Shown here in pieces: positions 1 to 7,908 of a stretch of DNA of 64,000 nucleotides. The translations under genes and the position numbers were made by a program. Every line of letters begins with the position of its first letter. The stretch's first letter is position 1. The DNA comes from Polyangiaceae bacterium. GTDB lineage: Bacteria; Myxococcota_A; Polyangia; Polyangiales; Polyangiaceae. The stretch covers positions 48,582 through 112,581 of the forward strand of contig JAKLKA010000014.1 in NCBI GenBank assembly GCA_023150915.1, in the 5' to 3' direction. Below the pieces are notes generated by a model that saw only the letters and a list, made by a program, of their open reading frames with translations, did not search any database and was not told the DNA's origin.

Positions 1-140
1 AGGGGGTCCAGGTCTTCCTCGAGGGGACGCGCTTTTCGACCCGCGAGCTCTACTTCTTGCCGCGCGAGCGCGAGTGCGAGACCGAGCCCGCGCCGCCCCT
101 GGCGGACGATGACGCCGAAATGCAGATGGGCGCCGAGTGA
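1..140 (+). CDS. C-terminal end of an unidentified protein (cut by window edge)
   Basis: An open frame enters from the left edge (first full codon at base 3) and stops at TGA 138-140, giving the last 46 residues of a protein. The visible tail contains an aromatic patch (ELYFLPRERE) and ends in an acidic, Met-containing stretch (ADDDAEMQMGAE). No domain can be recognised from so short a tail, so no function is proposed. GC-rich third positions match the neighbouring genes, which supports a real coding frame. Confidence 0.55.
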   Translation, partial: GVQVFLEGTRFSTRELYFLPRERECETEPAPPLADDDAEMQMGAE

Positions 141-177
141 GCCTCAAGCTTCCCCTCCAGCGCCCGTTCACCGGTTC

Positions 178-438
178 GTGGCTGGAATTGGTGGTCTGAC
201 AAAGGTCGCGCTCGGGGGGCTGGGCGCTAGCGTCAAGCGATTCGAGCGCGCTGCCGAGACCATCGCGCAGCCCACCCCGCTGGTCGGGGACCGCGTCGAG
301 ATCGGAAGCGCGCCGCTGCCCGACAAGGTGGGCGCCACGGTCGACATGCGCATCCAGAAGTACGCCGCCATCGCGAACATGCGCGTCTTGTCGACCGCGA
401 TGGAGCTCGAGCGCGAGGTCACGAAGCTCGGCAAGTGA
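178..438 (+). CDS. small hypothetical protein
   Basis: The frame gives about 86 residues from a GTG at 178. An in-frame ATG at 109 would add 23 Pro-rich residues that overlap the preceding gene by 32 bases and look non-native, so I prefer the later start; neither has a clear ribosome binding site. The protein has a Gly-rich N-terminal stretch (GIGGLTKVALGGLGASVKRF) followed by a charged, probably helical half rich in Met, Glu and Lys. There is no signal peptide or known motif. It lies 10 bases from the convergent stop of the next gene. Function unknown. Confidence 0.5.
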   Translation: MAGIGGLTKVALGGLGASVKRFERAAETIAQPTPLVGDRVEIGSAPLPDKVGATVDMRIQKYAAIANMRVLSTAMELEREVTKLGK

Positions 439-448
439 CGCCGCGCGC

Positions 449-1393
449 TCAGGCCCGCCAGCGCCGAGCCAGGTGCACGCGGAGCAGCTGGCGATAGGCG
501 CCAAACTGGGCGCAGTGGTCCGCGGGGCCGTTGCCGGCGTAGCCGCGCACGTGAAAGCCCCCCCGGACGAACCACGAGATCAAGTCCAGTCCGAACGGGT
601 CGGTGCCGCGGGGCTTGGTCGCCTGCGGCCGGCCGCCGACCTCGGCGATCAGGTAGTTCGCCGTCTCGGTGGTGGACGAATACCCAGGCGGGATGATGGA
701 CGAGTGGGTCACGTACATCAGCTTCTTGCGGGCCGCCGCCTCGCGCGCGAACTCGGCGAACGGCGCCAGCTGCATGGCGTTCAGCGTGCCGCCGCCCGGG
801 TCGTACCCCGAGTGCAGGCCGTCCAGCAGTACGACCGCATCCACGTTGCGCTTCTGCCCCAAGATTCGACCCACCGCGCCGTAGCCCGCGCTCCACGCGC
901 TCAGCCCGATCCGTCGCACCTTGGCGCCCGGCACCCCCATTCGGCCGGCAACCACGCGCTCGGTCGCCGCCAGCAGCTCACGAAACGCGTCCGGCGAGGA
1001 GAAATACTGGTCGTAGGCGCCGGACCCGGTGCCCAGGTCGACTCCGACGAAGACCGGGCCGTCCATCACCCGCACCCACTCTTTGCGCGCTGCTTCGTGC
1101 CCGTGGAAGTGGAAGACCACGTCGAAAGTGCCCGACTTCTTCCAAGCGCGCGGCACCATGACCTGACCCGTGGGCAGCCCGCGTCGCCACGGCTCGTAGG
1201 CGCCGAAGCCCGGGTCGTCGGTCAGGCACGGGTTGATCCCGCCGCGCTCCTTCGGTGTCTTCTGCACCTGCGTCTCGGGTCCTGGCTTGGCTAGCACCCA
1301 GGCGCTCTTCGGCTCGGCGACCGCGTTGGAGGTTTGACACAGTCCCAGCGCCAAGGCGGCGGACACTTGGCGCGCGCGGCTGAATGCGGGCAT
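449..1393 (-). CDS. secreted alpha/beta-hydrolase-like protein
   Basis: This is a 314-residue protein read from ATG at 1393. The first 27 residues look like a Sec signal peptide (hydrophobic stretch AALALGLCQ, then NAVAEP), so it is probably exported; the Cys is not in a good lipobox. The mature part has a His-Gly-His turn after a beta strand (VVFHFHGHEAA, an oxyanion-hole position in hydrolases), a nucleophile-elbow-like LSAWSAGYG with Ser inside A-W-S-A-G, and a later VVLLDGLHSG that could carry the acid. The likely role is an exported esterase or lipase-like enzyme of unknown substrate. The frame stays open far upstream to 2446, but that part overlaps the divergent HDOD gene and is not coding. 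Only 60 bases separate it from that gene. Confidence 0.7.
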   Translation of the reverse strand: MPAFSRARQVSAALALGLCQTSNAVAEPKSAWVLAKPGPETQVQKTPKERGGINPCLTDDPGFGAYEPWRRGLPTGQVMVPRAWKKSGTFDVVFHFHGHEAARKEWVRVMDGPVFVGVDLGTGSGAYDQYFSSPDAFRELLAATERVVAGRMGVPGAKVRRIGLSAWSAGYGAVGRILGQKRNVDAVVLLDGLHSGYDPGGGTLNAMQLAPFAEFAREAAARKKLMYVTHSSIIPPGYSSTTETANYLIAEVGGRPQATKPRGTDPFGLDLISWFVRGGFHVRGYAGNGPADHCAQFGAYRQLLRVHLARRWRA

Positions 1394-1453
1394 GGCGTTG
1401 TCGGCACAAGCAAGAGCCGCGCCCCCGGCCCGTGATTTGCTTGGCACCCTGTC

Positions 1454-3661
1454 ATGACACGCGTGAGCAATCGACCTCACCGGTCGCTGAGTGGCCGCCC
1501 GAGCCACCGAGACTCGCAGCGACCGACACCCCCGGCGAGTCCGCCGTCCGTGCGGCCGGTCGACGTCGCCATCCAGGAAGACCTCTGGTTCGGCAGCTCT
1601 CAGGACGATCGCGCCGAAGAGCGGGCCGCCCAGAGCATGGCCGCCAAGGTCGGGCGCGTCGTGGGAGCCAAGCCGTTCCCCGAGGCAGCCCGCCGCCTGG
1701 ACGAGCTCACCCGCGGCGTGTCGTGCAAGATCGGCGACGTGGTGCGGGTGCTCGAGATGGATCCGGCGCTCTCGGCCCGACTGCTGCGCCTCGTGAACTC
1801 GTCGGGCTACGCGCTGCGCATGCGTTGCTCTTCGGTTCACCACGCGGCCGTGCTGGTCGGCACTCGCCGCCTCAACCAACTGGCCACTACCGCCGCGGTG
1901 CTCGACATGTTCGACTCGAGCACACGGTTCGCGAGTCGCATCGTGGAGCACGCGGCGGTGGTCGGGTCCCTGTGCCGCTACCTGGCGGCCCACTTCGGGC
2001 TGCCCAGCGACGAGCTGGCCACATCCGGCTTCTTGCACGACATCGGGAAGTTGGTCCTGCTGGACACCGAGGGTTTGGCCTATGCGAACCTGCTCGAGGT
2101 TCACAGCAACGGCCCGGACCAGGCGTCGCTCGCCGAGCGCGAGCAGTTCGGCTTCGATCACGCGGTGCTGGGCGCGCACGTGCTGTCGGCGTGGCACATT
2201 CCCGAGCCGGTGCCCAAGGTCGTCGCCTGGCACCACCACCCGGCTCGAGCGCTCCAAGCCGGCGGCATGGTGGCGGCGATGGTGCAGGCGCTGCGAATGG
2301 CGGATGCCATCGCCCATTTCTTGGTCGCAACGCCAAAGACCGAAGCCATCGAGAGCCTCTCGCGCAGCGAGATGGCGAGCTATCTGGAGATCGGCGAGGC
2401 ACAGCTTGCCGCCATGTGGACCGACTTCGAGGGGTTGTACTTCCACGCTCGCGCCCGCGGTCGCGACGCCGATCCCGAGATCGTCCCGCGTCGCGTCAGC
2501 GTCGAGCCCAAGTCCAAAGCGCCGAAGTCACCGAAGGTGCCCAAGCAGTTCCCCTGCGTGTGCTGCGGGGCTGCCAGCTTCGGCTCGACCTGTGAAGCCT
2601 GCCGGGGCTACGTCTGCGCGGAACATTGGCACGACCGCGAGCAGTGGTGCGCGCACTGCGTCACCAGCTACCGCACCCTCGAGCACGAGTCGTCCATTCC
2701 GGTGGGCATCAGCGTCACCGCGGCGGCCACGGTGGCCGCGGCCGCGGGGGCGGGGGCGTTCGCCTCGGGCTCGGGCGCGGGGGCTGCGGGGCTGGTCGCC
2801 GTCGGCTCGGGCGCCATCGCCGCGGCGGTGGTCGTGATCCTGCACCGCGCTTCGCGCCGGATGCGCTTCTACCGCCAGCAAGCAGACAGCGAGGTCCAGC
2901 GCAAGTCGCAGACCGACCTCTTGCACATCGAGGTGCCGAGCCTGCCGGCCCTTCCCGGCATCGACATCGCCAGCATCATGCCGAGCGCCCCGACCATCAC
3001 CGAGGTCTCGGTCGCACCCGCACCGACGCCCGCGGCGGCCCGGGCCGCGCTGACCGAGCCTCCGGACCCGGTGATCGAGGCGATGACGGCGCCGCCGCCC
3101 GCGCTGACCGAGCCTCCGGATCCGATGATCGAGGCGATGACGGCGCCGCCGCCGGCGCTGACCGAGCCTCCGGATCCGATGATCGAGGCGATGACGGCGC
3201 CGCCGCCGGCGCTGACCGAGCCTCCGGATCCGATGATCGAGGCGATGACGGCGCCGCCGCCCGCGCTGACCGAGCGGCCCGATCCGGTGATCGAGGCGAT
3301 GACGGCGTCGCCGATTGCGCTGACCGAGCCTCCCGATCCGGTGATCGAGGCGATGACGGCCCCGCCGCCGATGCAGCCCCCGGCGGTCGACCGCGAGAGC
3401 CCCGCGGCGTTCTTGCCCACCGAGCTCGGGCCGGTCTCCGCCCCGGCGATCGAGCCCGAGCCGCGCGCCCTGCTCAGCGAACCCGAGACCAACTCGCCGC
3501 TCACCTCTGGGGTGCGGTGTGCGCCCGCACCGAGGCTCAATCGCTGCGTCGTGGGGCCAAGCCGCGTGCCCGATGTGGGCACGGCACCCACCGAGCCTCC
3601 CCCTGCCTGGTCTGCCGTGACCCGCAGCTCCACGCCGCCCGAATGCGTCGCGCTGGCGTGA
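1454..3661 (+). CDS. HDOD-domain protein with zinc-finger-like region, membrane segment and proline-rich repeats
   Basis: A 735-residue protein. Roughly residues 65-290 form an HDOD signalling domain, with the core pattern MDPALSARLLRLVNSSGY and LHDIGKLVLLD; an H..HD..HHH..D residue set remains (EHAAVV, LHDIGK, WHHHPA, RMADAI). Residues about 366-410 hold a Cys/His cluster (CVCCG...CEAC...C..HW...C..C) that resembles a zinc-binding B-box or ribbon. Residues about 417-465 are a Gly/Ala-rich hydrophobic stretch, likely one or two membrane spans. Residues 532-639 are six 18-residue repeats (ALTEPPDPVIEAMTAPPP type). HDOD proteins act as signalling scaffolds or outputs in two-component and c-di-GMP networks. 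It leads a same-strand run with REC-GGDEF and a second HDOD gene. The start is the first ATG after the divergent neighbour and has no clear ribosome binding site. Confidence 0.85.
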   Translation: MTRVSNRPHRSLSGRPSHRDSQRPTPPASPPSVRPVDVAIQEDLWFGSSQDDRAEERAAQSMAAKVGRVVGAKPFPEAARRLDELTRGVSCKIGDVVRVLEMDPALSARLLRLVNSSGYALRMRCSSVHHAAVLVGTRRLNQLATTAAVLDMFDSSTRFASRIVEHAAVVGSLCRYLAAHFGLPSDELATSGFLHDIGKLVLLDTEGLAYANLLEVHSNGPDQASLAEREQFGFDHAVLGAHVLSAWHIPEPVPKVVAWHHHPARALQAGGMVAAMVQALRMADAIAHFLVATPKTEAIESLSRSEMASYLEIGEAQLAAMWTDFEGLYFHARARGRDADPEIVPRRVSVEPKSKAPKSPKVPKQFPCVCCGAASFGSTCEACRGYVCAEHWHDREQWCAHCVTSYRTLEHESSIPVGISVTAAATVAAAAGAGAFASGSGAGAAGLVAVGSGAIAAAVVVILHRASRRMRFYRQQADSEVQRKSQTDLLHIEVPSLPALPGIDIASIMPSAPTITEVSVAPAPTPAAARAALTEPPDPVIEAMTAPPPALTEPPDPMIEAMTAPPPALTEPPDPMIEAMTAPPPALTEPPDPMIEAMTAPPPALTERPDPVIEAMTASPIALTEPPDPVIEAMTAPPPMQPPAVDRESPAAFLPTELGPVSAPAIEPEPRALLSEPETNSPLTSGVRCAPAPRLNRCVVGPSRVPDVGTAPTEPPPAWSAVTRSSTPPECVALA
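3047..3370 (+). repeat. six in-frame 54-bp tandem repeats
   Basis: Six consecutive 54-bp units encode A-L-T-E-P-P-D-P-(V/M)-I-E-A-M-T-A-P-P-P. Units 2 to 4 are nearly identical at the DNA level; units 5 and 6 have diverged (ERPDP, then TASPIA). The period is a multiple of three, so copy-number change by slippage keeps the frame. The encoded segment is acidic and Pro-rich, probably an extended spacer or a docking site for a partner. Confidence 0.95.
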
Positions 3662-3725
3662 AGGGCTCAGGGTTTTCCGACAGCTGCCGTTCCCGAGACC
3701 GAACTCCGTTCCTGCCGAAATAGCC

Positions 3726-4760
3726 ATGCTAGAGCCGCGGGTTTCCAGTGCGCCGCCCATTTCCGAACGTGCGTCGCGAATCTTGGTGGTGAGCCCCGAC
3801 CCGGCGCACCAGGCCGAGCTGGTGGGCCTGCTCGACCAGGACGGGTATGAGGCGCTCAAGCTCTCCGACGTGGACGAGCTGATCCGGGTCGTCGCCGAGT
3901 TCGAGCCCGATCTGGTGCTGCTCGACGCTGCGCAGCCGAGCACCAGCTGCGTCGAGCTGTGCGGCGAGCTCTCCGCCCTCGATCCCAAGCGTCATCTCCC
4001 CCTCTTGGTAGTGGGTTGGAGTGAAGTTGACGAGGGCGAAGTGGTCGCCCACCTGCTCGCCGGCGCAGACGACTTCATTCGGGATCCCGGGGCCGCGATC
4101 GAGCTGTCGGCTCGGATCCGCGCACGCCTGCGCGTCAAGCGCCTGGTCGACGCGCTGCACCGCGTTCGCAACGAGCGTGATCTGTTGCGGCGCGACGCCG
4201 AGAGCGACGCCCTCACCGGCTTGATGAACCGCCGGGCTCTGGAGCGGGCGGCCCAGTCTCGGGTCGACAAGCGAGAGCGCTTCGGGGTGCTGTTCGTGGA
4301 CGGCGACCGTTTCAAGCAGATCAACGACGGCTTCGGGCACCTGGTGGGCGACCGCGTCCTGATCTCGATCGCCGAGATGCTGCGCGCCGGGCTTCGGCCG
4401 GGTGACGCCGTGGGACGCTATGGCGGGGAAGAGTTCGTGGCCATCGTGGCGGGTGCAGGCCCCGAGTCCGCACGGCTGGTGGCCGAGCGGCTCAGGCGAA
4501 GCATCGAGGCGTTGCCGGCGCTGAAGCCCGGCCCCGAGCGCGTCACCGTGAGCATCGGCACTGCGGTGTTCGACCCGCGCAGCCCGGAAGAGGTGCAGTC
4601 GGTGTTCCGGCGGGCCGATCTGGCGCTGTATGCGGCCAAGCGCGCCGGTCGCAACCGCGTCGTGATGCACACGCCCGAGTGTGAAGAGGCGCTCTCCCCT
4701 GCTCAGTCGTCTGCACGACCCTCGGCGCCCCTGCCGCGCGTTCCGGAGGTCGGTCAGTGA
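3726..4760 (+). CDS. receiver-GGDEF diguanylate cyclase
   Basis: A 344-residue response-regulator-like protein. Residues about 18-135 are a receiver domain with Asp67 (DLVLLD) as the probable phosphoacceptor. The usual KP motif is replaced (GADDFIRDPG), so phospho-switching may be altered. Residues about 155-320 are GGDEF: DALTGLMNRR, FVDGDRFKQIND and an intact GGEEF at 233-237. An RxxD inhibitory site (RPGD, 224-227) lies exactly five residues before the signature. Synthesis of c-di-GMP with product inhibition is therefore expected. Its last four bases overlap the start of the next HDOD gene (GTGA), so the two are probably translationally coupled. Confidence 0.9.
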   Translation: MLEPRVSSAPPISERASRILVVSPDPAHQAELVGLLDQDGYEALKLSDVDELIRVVAEFEPDLVLLDAAQPSTSCVELCGELSALDPKRHLPLLVVGWSEVDEGEVVAHLLAGADDFIRDPGAAIELSARIRARLRVKRLVDALHRVRNERDLLRRDAESDALTGLMNRRALERAAQSRVDKRERFGVLFVDGDRFKQINDGFGHLVGDRVLISIAEMLRAGLRPGDAVGRYGGEEFVAIVAGAGPESARLVAERLRRSIEALPALKPGPERVTVSIGTAVFDPRSPEEVQSVFRRADLALYAAKRAGRNRVVMHTPECEEALSPAQSSARPSAPLPRVPEVGQ

Positions 4761-5602
4761 ACGGCCAGAAGCTCGCCGTCGTCGAACCGCTTTCCGAAGG
4801 CGACGGAGGCCTCGAGCGCGAGCTCTTGAAGCAGCTGAACACCGGCCGCTCGGGGTTGCCGGTGTTGCCTCAGGTCGCGGGGCTGGCGCTGCGCCTTGCG
4901 GGCGACCGCAACGCGAACGTGGCCGAGCTGGCCCGCCTGGTCGAGACCGACCCGCCGATCGCCGCCCGGTTCCTCTCGGTGGCGAACAGCGCGCTCTACT
5001 TCCGCGGTTTCGTCATCGGCTCGACCCAGGCCGCCATCGTGCGCCTCGGGCTGGCGCGGACCCGCGATCTGTTGTTCCAGGTCGTGTATTCCAACACCAC
5101 CGTCGGCCTGAAGCGCTTCCAGTCCGAGGTGCGGGTCTCGTTCGAACGCAGCGTCAGCTGCGCCATCGCCACGCGGGTGGCGTCGCAGGTGCTGGGGATG
5201 CCGCTCGAGCTGTCGTACATGTGCGGCTTGCTCCACGACATCGGTGAAGCGCGGATCTATCGCGTGTTCGAGCACATCGCCGCGGCCGTCCCCGGCAGCC
5301 CCGAGGTGGAGCGGCTGGTGCGCAAACACCACAACCGCGCCGGCGCCGAGATCGCCATGGCCTGGCATTTGCCTTCTGAGATCGTCGATGCCTGCGCCGC
5401 ACATCACGATCTGGGTGCTTCGGACTCGACGGCCGTGAGACTCGTCATGCTCGCCGATCTGGTCACCCAAGCCGCAGAGCCCGACTCCGACCAGCTATTC
5501 AACCTCGGGATCAACGATGCCCAGTGGCGGCGCTTCAAGGAAGCGTTCGCGCGCGAGAGCGCGACCTCGCGCCAGCGCGCCGCCCAGCTGACACCCGTTT
5601 GA
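4757..5602 (+). CDS. single-domain HDOD protein
   Basis: A 281-residue protein starting at GTG 4757, with a good GGAGG at 4745-4749. Nearly the whole chain is one HDOD domain: LPVLPQVAGLALRL at the start, then ETDPPIAARFLSVANSALYF, CGLLHDIGEARIY, a KHHNRAG/AAHHDLG pair, and LVMLADLVTQA. HD, HH and final Asp are present, but the first HD-family His is Ser/Arg here (SFERSVS), so full metal-dependent catalysis is doubtful. With no receiver of its own, and given its overlap with the diguanylate cyclase gene, it probably works with that protein. Confidence 0.87.
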   Translation: MNGQKLAVVEPLSEGDGGLERELLKQLNTGRSGLPVLPQVAGLALRLAGDRNANVAELARLVETDPPIAARFLSVANSALYFRGFVIGSTQAAIVRLGLARTRDLLFQVVYSNTTVGLKRFQSEVRVSFERSVSCAIATRVASQVLGMPLELSYMCGLLHDIGEARIYRVFEHIAAAVPGSPEVERLVRKHHNRAGAEIAMAWHLPSEIVDACAAHHDLGASDSTAVRLVMLADLVTQAAEPDSDQLFNLGINDAQWRRFKEAFARESATSRQRAAQLTPV

Positions 5603-5608
5603 CGAACC

Positions 5609-6523
5609 ATGTCTAATTCCGGACACCTCTCTTGGTTGCTCGTGCCCCTCGCAGGGCTGGCGCTCGCCTGCTCGGGCGAAGAGTTCGCCAGCGAAGCCCC
5701 GGGCAGTGGCGGCACCGCGTCCGACGCGGGCAGCTCGGGCGGCGCTGCCGGCACTCCGCCCACCGGTGGTGCGGGCGGCGTGGCGGGGTCACCGTCCGGC
5801 GGCGGCGCCGCGGGCACCCCGTCGGGGGGCGGCGCTGCGGGCGCCGCGGGTGAATCGGGCGCGGGCGGCAGCGGGGGTACGGTGCTCGAGCCTTGCGGGC
5901 CCGTCACCGGGAAGTCGCCGAAGTTTTACACCACGCTCGACGGCTCGACGGCGATCCTCAAGCCCAGCTCTGGCGTCGGCCCCGGTGCGGGGAACGGAAC
6001 GTTCACCAGCGGCAAGTGCGCCTCGGCGCTGAACGTGAAAGACGTCGGGCACTATCTGCAGTTTCCCGCCCTCGGCAATCTGGACACCGGTCGCGGCACC
6101 CTCGACTTCTGGATGCTGCCAGATCACTCGCCGAAGGACGGCAAGGCACACACCTTCTTGTACGTGGCCGGGCGCTTCAACGTGGCGAAGGGCGACACCG
6201 GCTCGTTCTCGGTGGGTGTCAATGACAGCGCCGGCGGGACGCAAGTCACCCACGTGAAGGTTGACTACGTGCCCTACGTCGCGGGTTCGTGGGTGCGGGT
6301 GACGGTCACCTGGGACTTCAGCCGAAAAGACCAGCACGTCAGGGTGTATTTCGATCAGATCGAAGTGCCGAAGTACCTGGCCGCCAGCGCCGGCCCGCAC
6401 GCGATGGAGCCCGTAACCAGCGGTGACACCCTTTCGATCGGCGCGCGCAGCAGCACCAGCTCCGAGGTTGCCGGGGCAGTGCTCGACGACGTGAAGCTGT
6501 ACGACGCAGTCGTTTTCCCATGA
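5609..6523 (+). CDS. LamG/concanavalin-like surface lipoprotein
   Basis: A 304-residue lipoprotein. The N-terminus is a signal peptide with lipobox LALAC (Cys21). Residues about 30-95 are a low-complexity Gly/Ala/Ser linker typical of Polyangia surface proteins. The rest is a beta-rich jelly-roll of LamG type: FYTTLDGSTAIL, GTLDFWMLPDHS, HTFLYVAGRFN, VRVTVTWDF, HVRVYFDQIEV, ending in a LDDVKLYD strand that is characteristic of LamG/laminin-G-like folds. It may bind carbohydrate or protein outside the cell. It sits between HDOD and kinase-PilZ genes with only 6 and 10 base gaps, so it may belong to the same transcript. Confidence 0.8.
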   Translation: MSNSGHLSWLLVPLAGLALACSGEEFASEAPGSGGTASDAGSSGGAAGTPPTGGAGGVAGSPSGGGAAGTPSGGGAAGAAGESGAGGSGGTVLEPCGPVTGKSPKFYTTLDGSTAILKPSSGVGPGAGNGTFTSGKCASALNVKDVGHYLQFPALGNLDTGRGTLDFWMLPDHSPKDGKAHTFLYVAGRFNVAKGDTGSFSVGVNDSAGGTQVTHVKVDYVPYVAGSWVRVTVTWDFSRKDQHVRVYFDQIEVPKYLAASAGPHAMEPVTSGDTLSIGARSSTSSEVAGAVLDDVKLYDAVVFP

Positions 6524-6533
6524 CGGAGGACCG

Positions 6534-7880
6534 ATGACCATTCAGGCCCAGCTGCGAGATTCAGACAACGGCGCCCAGTCCCGCGGGCCGCTCTCGATCG
6601 ACATGCGGTCGCGGATCGACGGCCGCTACGCGATCAAGCGCCTGCTGGCCAGCGGCGGAATCGCCGACGTGTACGCCGCGGAGCACTGCTACACGCGCCG
6701 CGGCGTGGCGCTGAAGCTGCCGCGCTCCGCCGGCCCCCAGGAAGCGGCCCGCCTGATGCGCGAGATGGACGCGCTGGTGCGGGTCCGCGGGCCAGGTATC
6801 GTGGACTTGTGGGACGGCGGCGAATACAACGGCGTTCCGTACCTGGTCTTCGAGTTGCTCGAGGGGCGCACGGTCGAAGGTCTGATCACGGCGCGTGGCC
6901 GCCTGGCCATCGGCGAATCGGCGCGCATTGCCATCGAGACCGCCCGCGCCCTCGAGCGCTGCCACGCGGCGGGTGTGGTGCACCGAGACGTCAAACCGGC
7001 GAACCTGTTCGTCACGCCGGGAGCCGAGCCGCAGACGCGGTTGCTCGACTTCGGAATCGCCAAGCTGGCCGGCGAGGCGGGCGACGCGGCACCCGGCGGC
7101 AAGCTGACGCGTGAGCATGCGCTGCTCGGCACGCCCGAATACATGGCGCCCGAGGCGCTGCTCGCCCAGGGCGAGGTCGACGGTCGAGCCGACGTTTACG
7201 GCGTGGGCGTGGTGCTCTACGAGTGCCTGACCGGGACCGTGCCCTTCGAGGGCACCTACGCCGAGGTGCTGCTGAAGATCTCGACCACTCAGCCGACCCC
7301 GATCCAAGAGCTTCGACCGGACGTACCGGCAGAGCTGGCCCAGGTGGTGGCCCGAGCGCTGGCGCGTGCGTCGGCCGAGCGCTTCGCCACCATGTCCGAG
7401 CTGATCACCGCGCTCGAGCGCGCCGTGCCCCGCCTGCCGCGCATCGATCTTTTTGGCCGAGTCACTGCGCCGCCGGCGGTGGGCGGCCCCGGCCCCACTC
7501 GCACCATGGCCGACAGCCCCAGCGCGCTCCAGCAGGGCGCCCCGGTCGACTGGCGTTCGCGCCGCAAGCAGCCGCGGGCTCCCTACATCACCCTCGCCCG
7601 CCTCACACGGCCCGGCGGCGAGCGTGTGGACGGCCGTCTGGAAGAGGTATCCGAGGGTGGGCTGCAGTTCGTCGGCGATTGTGCCATCCCGCTGGGCGAG
7701 TCGGTGAAGGTGCGATTTGCACTTCCTGCCACCGGGCAGATGACCGAAGTCACGGCCACCGCCCGCTGGAATCGCACGGTTCGCGGTTCGAACGCCACCG
7801 GCGTCCAGTTCGATCAGATCTCGGACGTGGCCCGGCAAGAGATCGGGAAATACGTCGCCATCGTCTCGCCGCCGGACTGA
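6534..7880 (+). CDS. Ser/Thr protein kinase fused to a C-terminal PilZ domain
   Basis: A 448-residue protein with a strong ribosome binding site (GGAGGA 6525-6530). Residues 30-300 form a complete Hanks-type kinase: glycine loop LLASGGIADVYAAE, Lys61 (VALKLPR), HRDVKPAN from His150, DFG 172-174, GTPEYMAPE ending at 207, and VYGVGVVLYE. Residues about 340-445 match PilZ: a basic RRKQPR motif, then EEVSEGGLQF (the D/NxSxxG element is ExSxxG here), and a final GVQFDQI strand. PilZ binds c-di-GMP through these motifs, so I infer a kinase regulated by c-di-GMP or targeted by it. No membrane segment is seen. The fusion links phosphorylation on Ser/Thr to the surrounding c-di-GMP genes. Confidence 0.88.
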   Translation: MTIQAQLRDSDNGAQSRGPLSIDMRSRIDGRYAIKRLLASGGIADVYAAEHCYTRRGVALKLPRSAGPQEAARLMREMDALVRVRGPGIVDLWDGGEYNGVPYLVFELLEGRTVEGLITARGRLAIGESARIAIETARALERCHAAGVVHRDVKPANLFVTPGAEPQTRLLDFGIAKLAGEAGDAAPGGKLTREHALLGTPEYMAPEALLAQGEVDGRADVYGVGVVLYECLTGTVPFEGTYAEVLLKISTTQPTPIQELRPDVPAELAQVVARALARASAERFATMSELITALERAVPRLPRIDLFGRVTAPPAVGGPGPTRTMADSPSALQQGAPVDWRSRRKQPRAPYITLARLTRPGGERVDGRLEEVSEGGLQFVGDCAIPLGESVKVRFALPATGQMTEVTATARWNRTVRGSNATGVQFDQISDVARQEIGKYVAIVSPPD

Positions 7881-7908
7881 GCTTCAGGGATCTTCCGGGC
7901 GGCCGTCC

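Noticed and set aside
1443..1460. TGGCAC sequence as a sigma-54 promoter
   Set aside because: The -12 element (TTGCA-like at the proper spacing) is absent, and the sequence runs into the start codon.
1394..2446. Upstream extension of the minus-strand hydrolase frame
   Set aside because: It runs antisense through the HDOD gene, and the signal peptide begins at the ATG at 1393.
3047..3370. Possible CRISPR or regulatory array
   Set aside because: The six 54-base units are contiguous without spacers, in frame, and encode a Pro-rich repeat.
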